From the NCBI RefSeq assembly GCF_046097065.1, contig NZ_CP175563.1, forward strand, positions 2,108,001 through 2,172,000: 64,000 bases of DNA. Direction: 5' to 3'. The position numbers and the translations under genes were made by a program. The DNA comes from Syntrophus buswellii. GTDB lineage: Bacteria; Desulfobacterota; Syntrophia; Syntrophales; Syntrophaceae. Within the stretch, counting starts at the first letter, position 1. Each line of letters begins with the position of its first letter. Below the pieces are notes generated by a model. It saw nothing but the letters and a program-made list of their open reading frames with translations, ran no database searches and was not told the origin of the DNA. Positions 50,586-58,844 of the stretch are shown here, piece after piece.

Positions 50586-53399
50586 ATGAAAGGCGAGAAC
50601 AAAACCAAACTACAGCGTGTCAACTATTCGGATACCATGATTGAACTCCTTCAGGAATCGGAATCCGGAGGTCACTATGACAAACCCGTCGAACAGAGAG
50701 GAGACTCACCGGACAAGGAAATGCTTCGCTTCGAAGGATCTTTGGGCGATTTGGAGCTTTCCTCTGTCATCGATGTTCCGAGCATTCATTCCCTGATGGA
50801 CAGCTTCCAGAAGTTTGCCGGCATCCCCTTGGCGATCGTCGACCTCAAGGGCAGGGTGCTGGCCGGCCCGGGATGGGGAGAGATCTGCCGGAGATTCCAT
50901 CGGATGCACCCCGAAACCTGCAGGAACTGCATCGAAAGTGATATTGAGCTGTCCTCCGGCATACCGGAAGGCAAGTACCGGCTCTACAGGTGCAAGAACA
51001 ACATGTGGGAGATTGCGACCCCGATCGTGGTGGCTGGCAGGCACATGGCCAACATCATTTCCGGGCAATTCTTCTTCGATGATACCCCCCCCGATGAGGA
51101 ACTGTTCCGGTTGCAGGCCAGGAAATACGGGTTTCCTGAAGAAGAGTATCTTGCGGCACTGGAAGCGGCTCCACGATTCAGCAGAAAATCCGTGGATGCC
51201 GAAATGGCGTTTCTCATGAAGCTTGCCCGGATGTTTTCCCAGCTCAGCTTCAATAATATGAACCTGAAGCGGCTGGCGGCGGATCGGAATACCCTGGTGG
51301 ATTCTCTCAGGGCGGCAGAGGAAAAATACCGGGGGATTTTTGAAAACGCCATTGAAGGAATGTACCGTACATCCCCTGAAGGCCGATTTCTTGAAGCCAA
51401 CCCGGCGATGGCCAGGATCTTCGGCTATGATTCGCCGTCGGAATTGATGAGCAGGGTGACCGATGCAGGCAAGCAGCTCTACGCCGACCCTGAAGGCCGC
51501 ACGGAATTTGTTTCGCTCCTGGATCAGCAGAACAATGCAAGCGTTGAAACGCAAATGCGCCGGAGGGATGGCAGCCTGTGCTGGATACACCTGCGAGGTC
51601 GAACCGTTCGCACCGCGGAGGGGAAAATCCGTTATTACGAGGGGTTTGCCGAAGATGTTACCGAGCGCAAAACTGCCGAGGAGACGCTGAAGCAGTACGG
51701 CAGCCACCTGGAGGCGTTGGTTAAAGAGCGCACCTCCCAGCTTGAAGAAAGAAACCGGCAATTGAATTTGGAAATCGCAGAGCGCAAGCGGGTTGAGGAA
51801 ATTTTGTGCGAATCGGAAAATAAATACCACACCATTTTTGAAAACACGGGGACAGCCACCCTGATCGTCGAGGACGATACGATCATATCCCTGGCGAACA
51901 AGGAGGTTGAGCGCTTGTTTCATTACACGAGAGATGAGCTGGAAGGAAAGAAAAGCTGGAAGGATTTCAAGCTGCAGGAGGATATTGAACAGCTGATGGA
52001 ATATCATAGCCTGAGAAGGGTGAATCCGGAAGCGGCCCCCAAGAACTATGAAATGAAAGTGATTGACCGATTCGGTTCACTTCGGGATGTTGCTGTGACG
52101 GTTGCCATGATACCGGGAACCCTCAAAAGCGTGGTGTCTCTTCTGGACATCACCCGCCTCAAGAACGTGGAAAGGGCCCTCATGAACAGTGAAGCCTTGT
52201 ACCGGAATCTGTTCGAGAACGCTTCGATCGGCATGTTTCAGACCTCTCCTGAAGGCGGCTTTCTTCGGTGCAACAAGGCGTTTGCCGAAATGCTCGGGTA
52301 TGAATCCCCGGAGGAAGTGATTTCGTCCGTTGTCAACACGGCCACAGATCTCCACACAACCATCGAAAACCGGGCACTGATTCTTTCCACACTGGAGCAA
52401 CGTGAATGGTTTTATGGAGAAATTCCCCACATTCGCAAGGATGGAAGCATGATGATCGGAAAAATGGCGATCCGGCGGATGCTCAACCCAGACGGCACGA
52501 TAGCCTACCTGGAGGGAATCGCGGAGGATATTACCGAAAAGAAAAAGGTGGAGGAAAAACTGAAGAACTACACAGAAGAAATCACCGACCTCTACGAGAA
52601 TGCACCCTGCGGCTACCATTCCCTCGCAGAGGATGGAACCTATCTCCGCATCAACAGGACGGAACTTTCTTGGCTTGGATATTCCCGCGAAGAAGTGGTC
52701 GGAAAGATGAAATTTTCCGATCTGCTGCCGGCTGAAGAGAAGGCGCTGTTCATGACGAAATTTTCTGACTTCAAAAAACGGGGCTGGGCGCGTGACCATG
52801 CGTACACCGTTATTCGAAAGGATGGCAGCCGATTGCCCGTCCTCATCAACGCAACAGTGGTATCGGATGAAAATGGCCGTTATCTGATGAGCCGGGGATC
52901 TTTGTTCGACAATTCGGAACGAAAATATGCCGAAGAGGCGTTGCTGGAACGGGAGAAAGAGTTGAGGCTCAAGGCGCAGAATCTTCAGGAGGTCAATACG
53001 ACCTTGAACGTTCTGCTGAACACCATCGAAAAGGATACAGAGGAACTCAAGGAACGAGTGACTACCAACATCCGGGAGCAGGTTCTACCCTATCTGGAAC
53101 AGCTCAAAAAGACGCCGTTGGATGAAGTCCAGAAGGGGTTCGTCCAGATAGCGGAAAGTCGTCTGGACGAGATAGCATCACCTTTTGTCAAGAAGTTGAC
53201 CTCAAAATATTTGAATCTTACGAAAAGGGAAATTCAGATCGCCACTCTGATAAAGGACGGCAAGACAACCAAGGAGATCGCGGAAATCCTGGATGCGAAA
53301 AAGCGCGCGATTGATTTCCATCGGGAAAACATCAGGAAGAAGCTTGGATTGAAGAACAAAAAGAGCAATCTTCAGATATTACTCCGCTCCTTTTCGTAG
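50586..53399 (+). CDS. PocR-PAS(4)-LuxR regulator without kinase domain
   Basis: ATG 50586 (MKGENKTKLQRVNYSDTMIE) was chosen because AAAAGGA lies upstream; the product is 937 residues. Residues about 45-215 form a PocR sensory domain (SLMDSFQKFAGIPLAIVDLK) with its cysteines in HPETCRNCIESD and YRCKNNMWEIATPI. Four PAS/PAC units follow (FENAIEGMYRTSPEGRFLEA; FENTGTATLIVEDDTIISLA; FENASIGMFQTSPEGGFLRC; YENAPCGYHSLAEDGTYLRI), joined by coiled coils. The C-terminus is a LuxR helix-turn-helix (LTKREIQIATLIKDGKTTKE; KKRAIDFHRENIRKKLGLKN). No histidine kinase or receiver domain is present, so it probably binds DNA in direct response to ligand or redox. No signal peptide is seen. Target genes are unknown. 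Confidence 0.88.
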   Translation: MKGENKTKLQRVNYSDTMIELLQESESGGHYDKPVEQRGDSPDKEMLRFEGSLGDLELSSVIDVPSIHSLMDSFQKFAGIPLAIVDLKGRVLAGPGWGEICRRFHRMHPETCRNCIESDIELSSGIPEGKYRLYRCKNNMWEIATPIVVAGRHMANIISGQFFFDDTPPDEELFRLQARKYGFPEEEYLAALEAAPRFSRKSVDAEMAFLMKLARMFSQLSFNNMNLKRLAADRNTLVDSLRAAEEKYRGIFENAIEGMYRTSPEGRFLEANPAMARIFGYDSPSELMSRVTDAGKQLYADPEGRTEFVSLLDQQNNASVETQMRRRDGSLCWIHLRGRTVRTAEGKIRYYEGFAEDVTERKTAEETLKQYGSHLEALVKERTSQLEERNRQLNLEIAERKRVEEILCESENKYHTIFENTGTATLIVEDDTIISLANKEVERLFHYTRDELEGKKSWKDFKLQEDIEQLMEYHSLRRVNPEAAPKNYEMKVIDRFGSLRDVAVTVAMIPGTLKSVVSLLDITRLKNVERALMNSEALYRNLFENASIGMFQTSPEGGFLRCNKAFAEMLGYESPEEVISSVVNTATDLHTTIENRALILSTLEQREWFYGEIPHIRKDGSMMIGKMAIRRMLNPDGTIAYLEGIAEDITEKKKVEEKLKNYTEEITDLYENAPCGYHSLAEDGTYLRINRTELSWLGYSREEVVGKMKFSDLLPAEEKALFMTKFSDFKKRGWARDHAYTVIRKDGSRLPVLINATVVSDENGRYLMSRGSLFDNSERKYAEEALLEREKELRLKAQNLQEVNTTLNVLLNTIEKDTEELKERVTTNIREQVLPYLEQLKKTPLDEVQKGFVQIAESRLDEIASPFVKKLTSKYLNLTKREIQIATLIKDGKTTKEIAEILDAKKRAIDFHRENIRKKLGLKNKKSNLQILLRSFS

Positions 53400-53441
53400 A
53401 GGGGTAAGATGGGAAGGGGTCAAGGCCCTGCCTTCAACACC

Positions 53442-54692
53442 TCAGGCAGACTCTGCCCTCTTCTCGATGACAGCCAGTATCTTCTCGATGACTGTGGACG
53501 TCCCGTCTATTTGATTGAACTCGCTTGACAGCGTTTGCGCCGCCGCGGGGACGGCGGCGGACATTTCCTTTAATGTTTTCAAAACAAGATTCGGCTTGAT
53601 CCCGATTGATTCGCTGAATCGTTCCCAGTGTTTCCTCATCATCCAGAACGGTCTGTTCTCACCACCTATCCTCATGGCCTGTTTGTCCATCAAATCAGGA
53701 TAGACCTGCGTGCAGATCAGATCGTAAAAAGGCGCGAGTCGCGGCCCCCGGTCCGTAAAAAGCATGGCCAGATTCTTAGCATGAGCGTCGGCATTGCCGA
53801 TCAGGACATTGAAGATCGTCCACCGCAAAAGGGCCATTCGATCGGCGGCGGGACGGATACTTTTTTCGTGCAGTAAGGTAAAACACTGTTTTAAAGACGG
53901 GCCGCCTTCACTTTCGTATTTCTGTTCGGGGAGAAATCCCAGGGCCTGGCAGAAGTCTTCCTGGTGCAGACGCACGATGCGGCCATCCGTGTCTTTGCTG
54001 CGGTCATAGCGCGCGATGATGAAAATCCGATCAAGACCCCGGCGGATTGTAACCGGCGGAACCGACAATCCCATTTTGTGTGCGAGCATCATGCAGAAGG
54101 CTTCATTCCCAACCGTATCCTCCAGATCCCTGATCGGCGGTTTCATGATATGGCTGCTGGGCGCATTTCCCGTGGCGATGAAGATGCGGCAGTCTTCCAT
54201 GTAAACAGGCAACTTGTTCTGCGCGCCGGCCAGCGAAAGTCGCATTCCTTCGATTCCGGCAAGCAGCGGTCTTCGGGGAAGCTCGATGATCATCCGGTGC
54301 AGTTCTTCTCCATGGAGTTCCCGATAGCCGGGTTTCATGGCGGGAGCCATTCCCTCGGGCATTACGGATACCGCCCCCGCGCACTCCCCGCCGATGCCGT
54401 TCAACAAGGCAAAGTCATTGCTCTCAGAAATTCTCAAGCGTTGGGCAATGGCCCGTTTGACTTCAGCCTCCGGCAGGAGATTGGAAAAAAAAGGGCGGGC
54501 GGCGTCATCAGGGTATGCCTCCTCTCTCAAAGGAAGGTGCAGCGACAAGGGAACGGAACCCTTCTGATGTATCCATTCCGTGTCATATTGAAACACAAAG
54601 CGTCTTTTATCATCCAGCCAGAGCCGTCCCACTTTTTGATCCCAGAGATAGACATCCAGGCCAGGGTTATCCATGCCGACCACTTTACTCAT
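53442..54692 (-). CDS. hipA: HipA-type toxin kinase
   Basis: ATG 54692 (MSKVVGMDNPGLDVYLWDQK) overlaps the end of hipB by eight bases. The 416-residue protein has the N-terminal HipA-couple domain (GRLWLDDKRRFVFQYDTEWI; YPDDAARPFFSNLLPEAEVK) and the kinase domain: MRLSLAGAQNKLPVY (P-loop-like), HIMKPPIRDL, ARYDRSKDTDGRIVRLHQED, and the catalytic NVLIGNADAHAKNLAML with LAPFYDLICTQVYP. The kinase residues look intact. E. coli HipA phosphorylates glutamyl-tRNA synthetase and triggers dormancy; the target here is inferred. Confidence 0.92.
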   Translation of the reverse strand: MSKVVGMDNPGLDVYLWDQKVGRLWLDDKRRFVFQYDTEWIHQKGSVPLSLHLPLREEAYPDDAARPFFSNLLPEAEVKRAIAQRLRISESNDFALLNGIGGECAGAVSVMPEGMAPAMKPGYRELHGEELHRMIIELPRRPLLAGIEGMRLSLAGAQNKLPVYMEDCRIFIATGNAPSSHIMKPPIRDLEDTVGNEAFCMMLAHKMGLSVPPVTIRRGLDRIFIIARYDRSKDTDGRIVRLHQEDFCQALGFLPEQKYESEGGPSLKQCFTLLHEKSIRPAADRMALLRWTIFNVLIGNADAHAKNLAMLFTDRGPRLAPFYDLICTQVYPDLMDKQAMRIGGENRPFWMMRKHWERFSESIGIKPNLVLKTLKEMSAAVPAAAQTLSSEFNQIDGTSTVIEKILAVIEKRAESA

Positions 54693-54930
54693 TCGGCCAA
54701 TTCCTTGCTTCGATGTAAACATCGAGCCCCAGCGCCGTCAGAACCCGCAGGACTTTCCCAAGCTGCGCCGTCGCTTTGCCGTTTTCCAAATCGGACATGA
54801 ACCGGTACCCGACACCGCATAAAGCTGCTGCATCGGCCAGTGTCAAATCGTCTTCCCTGCGTTTTTCTCTGACAGCTGTGCCAATATCCGCCACTGTCGT
54901 TGCTTTGTGTTTCACATTTCTTTCCTCCAT
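54685..54930 (-). CDS. hipB: HipB-type antitoxin and repressor
   Basis: An 81-residue Cro/C1-type protein: VADIGTAVREKRREDDLTLA, then DAAALCGVGYRFMSDLENGK (helix-turn-helix) and VLRVLTALGLDVYIEARNWP. GTG 54915 is a possible alternative start because GGAGG precedes it at better spacing than the AAGGG before ATG 54930. HipB neutralises HipA and represses the operon by binding palindromic operators, which are visible just upstream. Gene order (antitoxin first, overlapping the toxin) is standard. Confidence 0.9.
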   Translation of the reverse strand: MEERNVKHKATTVADIGTAVREKRREDDLTLADAAALCGVGYRFMSDLENGKATAQLGKVLRVLTALGLDVYIEARNWPNE

Positions 54931-54932
54931 AA

Positions 54933-54998
54933 TTCCCTTTCGGGAACAATAATCGTTCAGAGAGGAATCGTCAAGAAATATATTCCCGATAGGGAATA
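54933..54998 (-). promoter_or_regulatory. hipBA promoter flanked by two operators
   Basis: On the minus strand TTGACG (plus 54969-54974) and TATTGT (plus 54946-54951) form a -35/-10 pair with 17 bp spacing. A perfect palindrome TATTCCC-GATA-GGGAATA (54981-54998) lies just upstream of the -35 box, and TTCCC-TTTC-GGGAA (54933-54946) just downstream of the -10 box. Both share TTCCC-N4-GGGAA and are 50 bp apart, about five helix turns, suiting cooperative HipB repression. Confidence 0.85.
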
Positions 54999-55194
54999 AT
55001 AAAAAGATTGAATGTTTTCATGCTCTCAAACATTACCGGACGGGCATACAAAAGACACGTTCTCGTGATCAGATCAAGAAAGTGGTCGGAAGGCGTAAAA
55101 TACTTACAACATGTTGTATTTATTATTATAGCATCACAAAGTGTGATATGTGGGTTTTGTTCCCCAACAATACCCCTTTCCCGCACGGGGTGAC

Positions 55195-55555
55195 GCGATA
55201 TGCCAGATTGTAACAGACAACATTTCCGGTAAAAACCAGATCCATCAGTTCTTTCAAAATCAGAAAATCGGTAATCTGCGAAAGCGCAGTAACATCGACA
55301 AGGAAAAGGGGATTTCTCCTGTCGTTGTGTTCCGCATGCTGTTCACCCTGGTTTTTACCGGCAAGAACCTGTACCGCACCCTCGAAACAGGAGGAAGCTG
55401 TGGCATGGCCAAAGACACGGTGTATCGCCTTCTCAACTCAGTCCATACCCATTGGAGAAGATTCCTGCTGTTGTTGAGTGCTCAGGGAATCCAAGAGGAG
55501 CTTAAACCACTGACCGGCGCCGCCAACATGAAGGTGCTGATCGCCGATGATACGC
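55195..55555 (+). pseudogene. IS4-like transposase N-terminal fragment
   Basis: The frame reads HQFFQNQKIGNLRKRSNIDK, EKGISPVVVFRMLFTLVFTG and KDTVYRLLNSVHTHWRRFLL, ending at MKVLIADDT, where the first DDE aspartate lies. The rest of the transposase is missing: at about 55555 the sequence passes directly into an IS3-type fragment. There is no full-length gene or clear terminal repeat. It is therefore a truncated remnant. Confidence 0.75.
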
Positions 55556-55810
55556 TTCACCGGTGCAATCGGAGCACTTTCCCATGACGATGCCCGTAGA
55601 ATGGTCCAAAAGTACATCACGTATTACAATGAGACCAGGCTGCACAGCGCCATCGGGTACGTTTCCCCCTTGGACAGACTTGAAGCCAGAGACATAGAAA
55701 TCTTCAAAGAGCGAGACAGAAAACTGGAAGCAGCCAGAGAGCTGCGAAAACATCAACGACAGAGGAGCTATTCTGAAATCAATCCTTCAGGAGAAGCCTT
55801 TGTATGTTAA
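55555..55810 (+). pseudogene. IS3-family transposase C-terminal fragment
   Basis: About 85 residues match the end of an IS3-type integrase core: DARRMVQKYITYYNETRLHS, AIGYVSPLDRLEARDIEIFK (with the YN-RLHSAIGY signature) and a basic ARELRKHQRQRS. The catalytic DDE part upstream is absent because the fragment begins at the junction with the IS4-like piece. Confidence 0.75.
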
Positions 55811-55902
55811 AACAAGTGGGGTAAAAGTCCATTTCCGGCTGCGGCGGGACACAGGCCGAGCGGCGGCACAGAACTAAAATGGTTTCATACCGATAAAAAC
55901 TA

Positions 55903-55931
55903 TTGCAATGTATAACACCAAGTATTATATT
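55903..55931 (+). promoter_or_regulatory. probable promoter of the HigBA-like pair
   Basis: TTGCAA (55903-55908) and TATATT (55926-55931) are separated by 17 bp, about 25 bp before the toxin start codon. Confidence 0.5.
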
Positions 55932-55955
55932 CCGTCTAAGGATTGGAGGAGCTGA

Positions 55956-56249
55956 GTGCGGATATTCAAAACCAAGTGGTTTACACGCTTTGCACGAAAA
56001 GAGGATCTCAGCGATAAGAAACTGGCGGATGCCGTCCAGGAATTAGAAAATGGCCTGCATGACGGTGATCTTGGGGAAAACCTTACCAAAAAGAGGCTGG
56101 CACGTGCAGGCGAGGGAAAAAGAGGCGGCTACAGAACAATTGTTGTCTATCGCGCAAAAAATCGAGCCGTGTTCGTGTATGGTTTTCCGAAGAGCACAAA
56201 GGCCAATCTGAGCGCCGTGGAATTGGATGTATACCAAAAAATGGCGTAA
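55956..56249 (+). CDS. RelE/HigB-type toxin
   Basis: A 97-residue protein starting at GTG 55956 after GGAGGAGCT. It begins MRIFKTKWFTRFARKEDLSD and has LTKKRLARAGEGKRGGYRTI, VVYRAKNRAVFVYGFPKSTK and a final YQKMA, which match the RelE-like HigB group (ribosome-dependent mRNA interferases). The basic patch GKRGGYR and terminal strand are those used for RNA cleavage in the family. Toxin-before-antitoxin order with the downstream XRE gene supports a HigBA module. Confidence 0.87.
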   Translation: MRIFKTKWFTRFARKEDLSDKKLADAVQELENGLHDGDLGENLTKKRLARAGEGKRGGYRTIVVYRAKNRAVFVYGFPKSTKANLSAVELDVYQKMA

Positions 56250-56322
56250 ATATTAATGAGTTTCAATGATGATGGCATAACCAAAGCATTAAACGCAGGT
56301 GAATTAGAGGAGGTAAACTACC

Positions 56323-56640
56323 ATGGCGAAAAAATATCAGAGTGAAGCGCTTGAAGCGCTGCACGAGACGGCGACCGGCCTACATCGCCTTGGTCTGATA
56401 GACACAAAGACGATGCGTGATTTCGATGTATCTTGCCTGACGAGCGTAGAAAAGCTTTCGGCGAAGGAAATCGCGGCAGTCAGAAAAAAAGCAGGGGTCA
56501 GCCAAGCCGTATTTGCAAAATATCTGAATGTGACAGTTGGCTTGGTGAGCCAATGGGAAAGAGGAGAAAAAGAGCCGCGTGGCCCCTCTCTTAAGCTGCT
56601 TGCCCTAGTGCAGAAAAAAGGCCTAGAAGCAATAGCCTAA
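56323..56640 (+). CDS. XRE-family antitoxin (HigA/NadS-like)
   Basis: ATG 56323 follows GAGGAGG. The 105-residue protein has an N-terminal region that probably binds the toxin (LEALHETATGLHRLGLIDTK; MRDFDVSCLTSVEKLSAKEI) and a C-terminal helix-turn-helix (VRKKAGVSQAVFAKYLNVTV; GLVSQWERGEKEPRGPSLKL). It should neutralise the RelE-like toxin encoded 73 bp upstream and repress the pair. Confidence 0.88.
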   Translation: MAKKYQSEALEALHETATGLHRLGLIDTKTMRDFDVSCLTSVEKLSAKEIAAVRKKAGVSQAVFAKYLNVTVGLVSQWERGEKEPRGPSLKLLALVQKKGLEAIA

Positions 56641-56690
56641 AACAGATTTAACCCTTCCTCCTACAAGTTGAAAGGTCAAACTCTAAGCTC

Positions 56691-56900
56691 ATGCCGAATA
56701 ATGAAGCCTTTTCACGCGTAGTGATTGATGCCCAGCTCGCCGATCAAGGATGGAACACGCAGGACCCGAACAGTGTCCGCTATGAATATATCCTGCCGGA
56801 CGGGACGCGAGCGGATTATGTGCTCTGTGATCGTCATGGACGTTCAGCGGCTGTAATTGAGGCCAAGCGCTTCTCCACTGCTGGCCTCGGTGTGGCATGA
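56691..56900 (+). pseudogene. truncated type I restriction HsdR N-terminus
   Basis: A 69-residue frame reads FSRVVIDAQLADQGWNTQDP, then YEYILPDGTRADYVLCDRHG and SAAVIEAKRFSTAGLG before a stop. This is the start of the PD-(D/E)xK nuclease domain of HsdR-like proteins, with the Asp and E-x-K pair visible. Helicase domains and the hsdM/hsdS genes are missing, so the piece is a remnant. Confidence 0.7.
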
Positions 56901-57021
56901 ATTCGATAGCGACCCACGCCGCCTCGGCGGCGCTTTGAAGTAGAGTAATTTATCGAACTTACTCAGAGGATTCTGATTGGGTGTTGGGGAATTTCCATGT
57001 TACCCTTTTCTATGACAAAGA

Positions 57022-57050
57022 TTGACATTTAATGTTATTCTTTATATAAA
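57022..57050 (+). promoter_or_regulatory. promoter of the parDE pair
   Basis: TTGACA (57022-57027) and TATAAA (57045-57050) are 17 bp apart. AAAAAGGAGG stands before the parD start codon at 57069, so initiation signals are close to consensus. Confidence 0.8.
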
Positions 57051-57068
57051 GAAAAAAGGAGGTAAGTC

Positions 57069-57335
57069 ATGAACATTTCCCTTACGCCGCAGCTTGAAGA
57101 ACTGGTTAAAGCAAAAGTCGCCAGTGGGCTTTATGGCTCTGCAAGCGAAGTCTTGCGCGAAGCCCTGCGCCTTCTCGAAGAACGAGACCGAATCCACGCC
57201 ATTCGTTTTGAAGAACTGAAGATGGCAATCAAGAAAGGCTTGGAGAGCGGTGAGCCAACACCTTTAGACGTGGAAGCCATAAAAGCGCGGGGCCGCAAGC
57301 GGCTTGCCGCTCAACAAAAGAAGGCAACCGGCTAA
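57069..57335 (+). CDS. parD: ParD-type antitoxin
   Basis: An 88-residue protein. The N-terminal ribbon-helix-helix reads NISLTPQLEELVKAKVASGL, then YGSASEVLREALRLLEERDR, a close match to ParD. The C-terminal half (RFEELKMAIKKGLESGEPTP; LDVEAIKARGRKR) is the toxin-wrapping segment. It ends in the TAATG that starts parE, so the two are coupled. ParD binds its own promoter in known systems. Confidence 0.92.
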   Translation: MNISLTPQLEELVKAKVASGLYGSASEVLREALRLLEERDRIHAIRFEELKMAIKKGLESGEPTPLDVEAIKARGRKRLAAQQKKATG

Positions 57336-57622
57336 TGCCGAGGATTATCAAGCACCCCGAGGCTGAAAACGATCTTGACGAGATTTGGTTGTATATTGCC
57401 CAGGACAGCCCCGACCATGCGGATCAATTTCTTGATGAAATCGAGGAAACTTGCCAAAAGCTTGCACGGTTTACAGAGATGGGCCGGAATCGGGATGACC
57501 TCCACCCCGGCTTGCAAAGTTTCCCTATTGGTAAATATCTGATTTTCTACATGCCGATTAAGGGGGGTATTGCGATTGTCAGGGTCCTGCATGGCATGAT
57601 GGATATTGAGGCTTTATTTTAA
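57335..57622 (+). CDS. parE: ParE-type toxin
   Basis: A 95-residue RelE/ParE-fold protein: RIIKHPEAENDLDEIWLYIA, QDSPDHADQFLDEIEETCQK, then FTEMGRNRDDLHPGLQSFPI and GKYLIFYMPIKGGIAIVRVL with a final HGMMDIEALF. ParE toxins inhibit DNA gyrase. The H-G-x-M-D-I/L end is a ParE hallmark. The gene is intact and overlaps parD, so the module may be functional. Confidence 0.92.
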   Translation: MPRIIKHPEAENDLDEIWLYIAQDSPDHADQFLDEIEETCQKLARFTEMGRNRDDLHPGLQSFPIGKYLIFYMPIKGGIAIVRVLHGMMDIEALF

Positions 57623-57720
57623 GATTCCGCACAGCCATCCAATCCGGCCGTGAGTCATTAGGACAAGAAAAATGATGGCTGTGATGATGGCTGCCTGTGT
57701 ATATCTATCTGGGGTTTTTT

Positions 57721-58343
57721 TCATCGTTCCAGAAGCCTTTCCATTGTCCTGTCAATAGCTTTGTCTTTGGCTATATCACGAACCTTTTCCGCCGCTTTCA
57801 AGACATCCTTGCCGTCATACACCACATCCCGAAGCCGTAGCATTGGGGGTACTCCCTGCTCTGTCGCAGGGACGAGGTATTTCTGTCCACTTTCAAGATT
57901 TTCAATCCGGTGATAGTTTTTCCCCTGAACCTTGATGTCGCCCCAATATTCGCCCGTGATCGGCTCATTCAGACGGCCTTTGGGAACTTCCAGGTAGCTT
58001 TTTCCCGAGACGGAGATTTCCTTGAACTTGTCCGCCTCTCTTTCAAGGGTTTCATAACCTCGATGGTTGGCAAAGTCCTCTCCCAGCGATTTTGTATTCC
58101 TCTTTTCCACCGAATGGACCAGGGCTTCACGGTTCTTGAAATCATTCCTGCCGTAATAATCGTTGCATCTTCCCGGTGTCTCGACATCGAGACGTAAGTC
58201 AAATGCTTGTCAAATCGCTTGGTGGCCAGGACAAAAGAGCGGTCAACCGTGGTGCCTTGAGATTTTTCCTTATCAGGAATTTCACCCCCGACGTTTATTG
58301 CATGTTCCATAATTTCCAAACTCTTCAAAATGTTTCCTCGCAT
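57721..58343 (-). pseudogene. TraA-type relaxase/helicase C-terminal fragment, frameshifted
   Basis: From ATG 58343 (after GGAGG) the frame reads MRGNILKSLEIMEHAINVGG and then joins KSQGTTVDRSFVLATKRFDK and HLTYVSMSRHREDATI, a RecD-like helicase motif of Ti-type TraA conjugative relaxases. Near 58155 the homology moves to another frame: YYGRNDFKNREALVHSVEKR, running on through SLGEDFANHRG to the stop at 57721. The relaxase domain is absent. The start looks like a different short gene fused to the fragment by deletion. Confidence 0.65.
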
Positions 58344-58359
58344 CGATCGTCCTCCTTCC

Positions 58360-58490
58360 TTAGCTGTTGAATGATCTTCTTTTGTTCATGTTGGGAACGG
58401 CCTTTTCTATGGCATCAAGCCGCTGTTCGATATCATTCAATTCCTTCACCTTCAGGACATAGTCGATGATCTTGATCGCGGTAATTAGGT
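58360..58490 (-). pseudogene. short coding remnant of a mobilisation-type region
   Basis: A frame on the minus strand reads ITAIKIIDYVLKVKELNDIE and QRLDAIEKAVPNMNKRRSFN before TAA at 58360-58362. It is helical and looks coding, but has no normal start codon; AGGAG precedes it, with CTA and ATT following. It may be the tail of a deleted gene. Confidence 0.35.
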
Positions 58491-58606
58491 TTTTCTCCTT
58501 TTATAGGGTATCCAGTTTACCTTTTTCGGGGTATCCTACGGAATATCTACCCCGAAAAAGTGCGTCTATAGATGGATTTTGCTGGACAACCCCCGACAGG
58601 AGATAC

Positions 58607-58634
58607 AAAAAAGCCTGATTAATCAAGGCTTTTT
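58607..58634 (-). terminator. rho-independent terminator of tRNA-Sec
   Basis: AAAAAGCCT-GATT pairs with AATC-AAGGCTTTTT, with one unpaired base. On the minus strand it ends in a T run about 30 bases after the tRNA 3' end. Confidence 0.85.
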
Positions 58635-58664
58635 ATACTGTTTTGGATTGTATCGGATTATAAT

Positions 58665-58762
58665 TGGCGGAAGTGCATGGGAATCGAACCCACCTGGGAC
58701 GGTTTTAGCGCCCCACACCGGATTTGAAGTCCGGGAGGCCCACCAGTGACCTTGGCACTTCC
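58665..58762 (-). tRNA. selC: tRNA-Sec (anticodon TCA), CCA encoded
   Basis: The minus strand folds into a 98-nt selenocysteine tRNA. The acceptor GGAAGTGC pairs with GCACTTCC over eight base pairs, longer than ordinary tRNAs, followed by G and an encoded CCA. The anticodon arm is CCGGA-CTTCAAA-TCCGG with TCA (plus 58725-58727) reading UGA. A long variable arm (TGGGGC/GTCCCA) and a T arm TGGG-TTCGATT-CCCA are present. It decodes the UGA codons seen in selD and the cytochrome gene. It is the boundary between the accessory patch on the left and core genes on the right. Confidence 0.97.
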
Positions 58763-58844
58763 GTTGGAAAAGAGTAAAGCGGGTAATATGGACGTTCTTT
58801 TTGAGAGGGGGTATTAAACCCCAACAGGCGATGCCTGTCAACCA

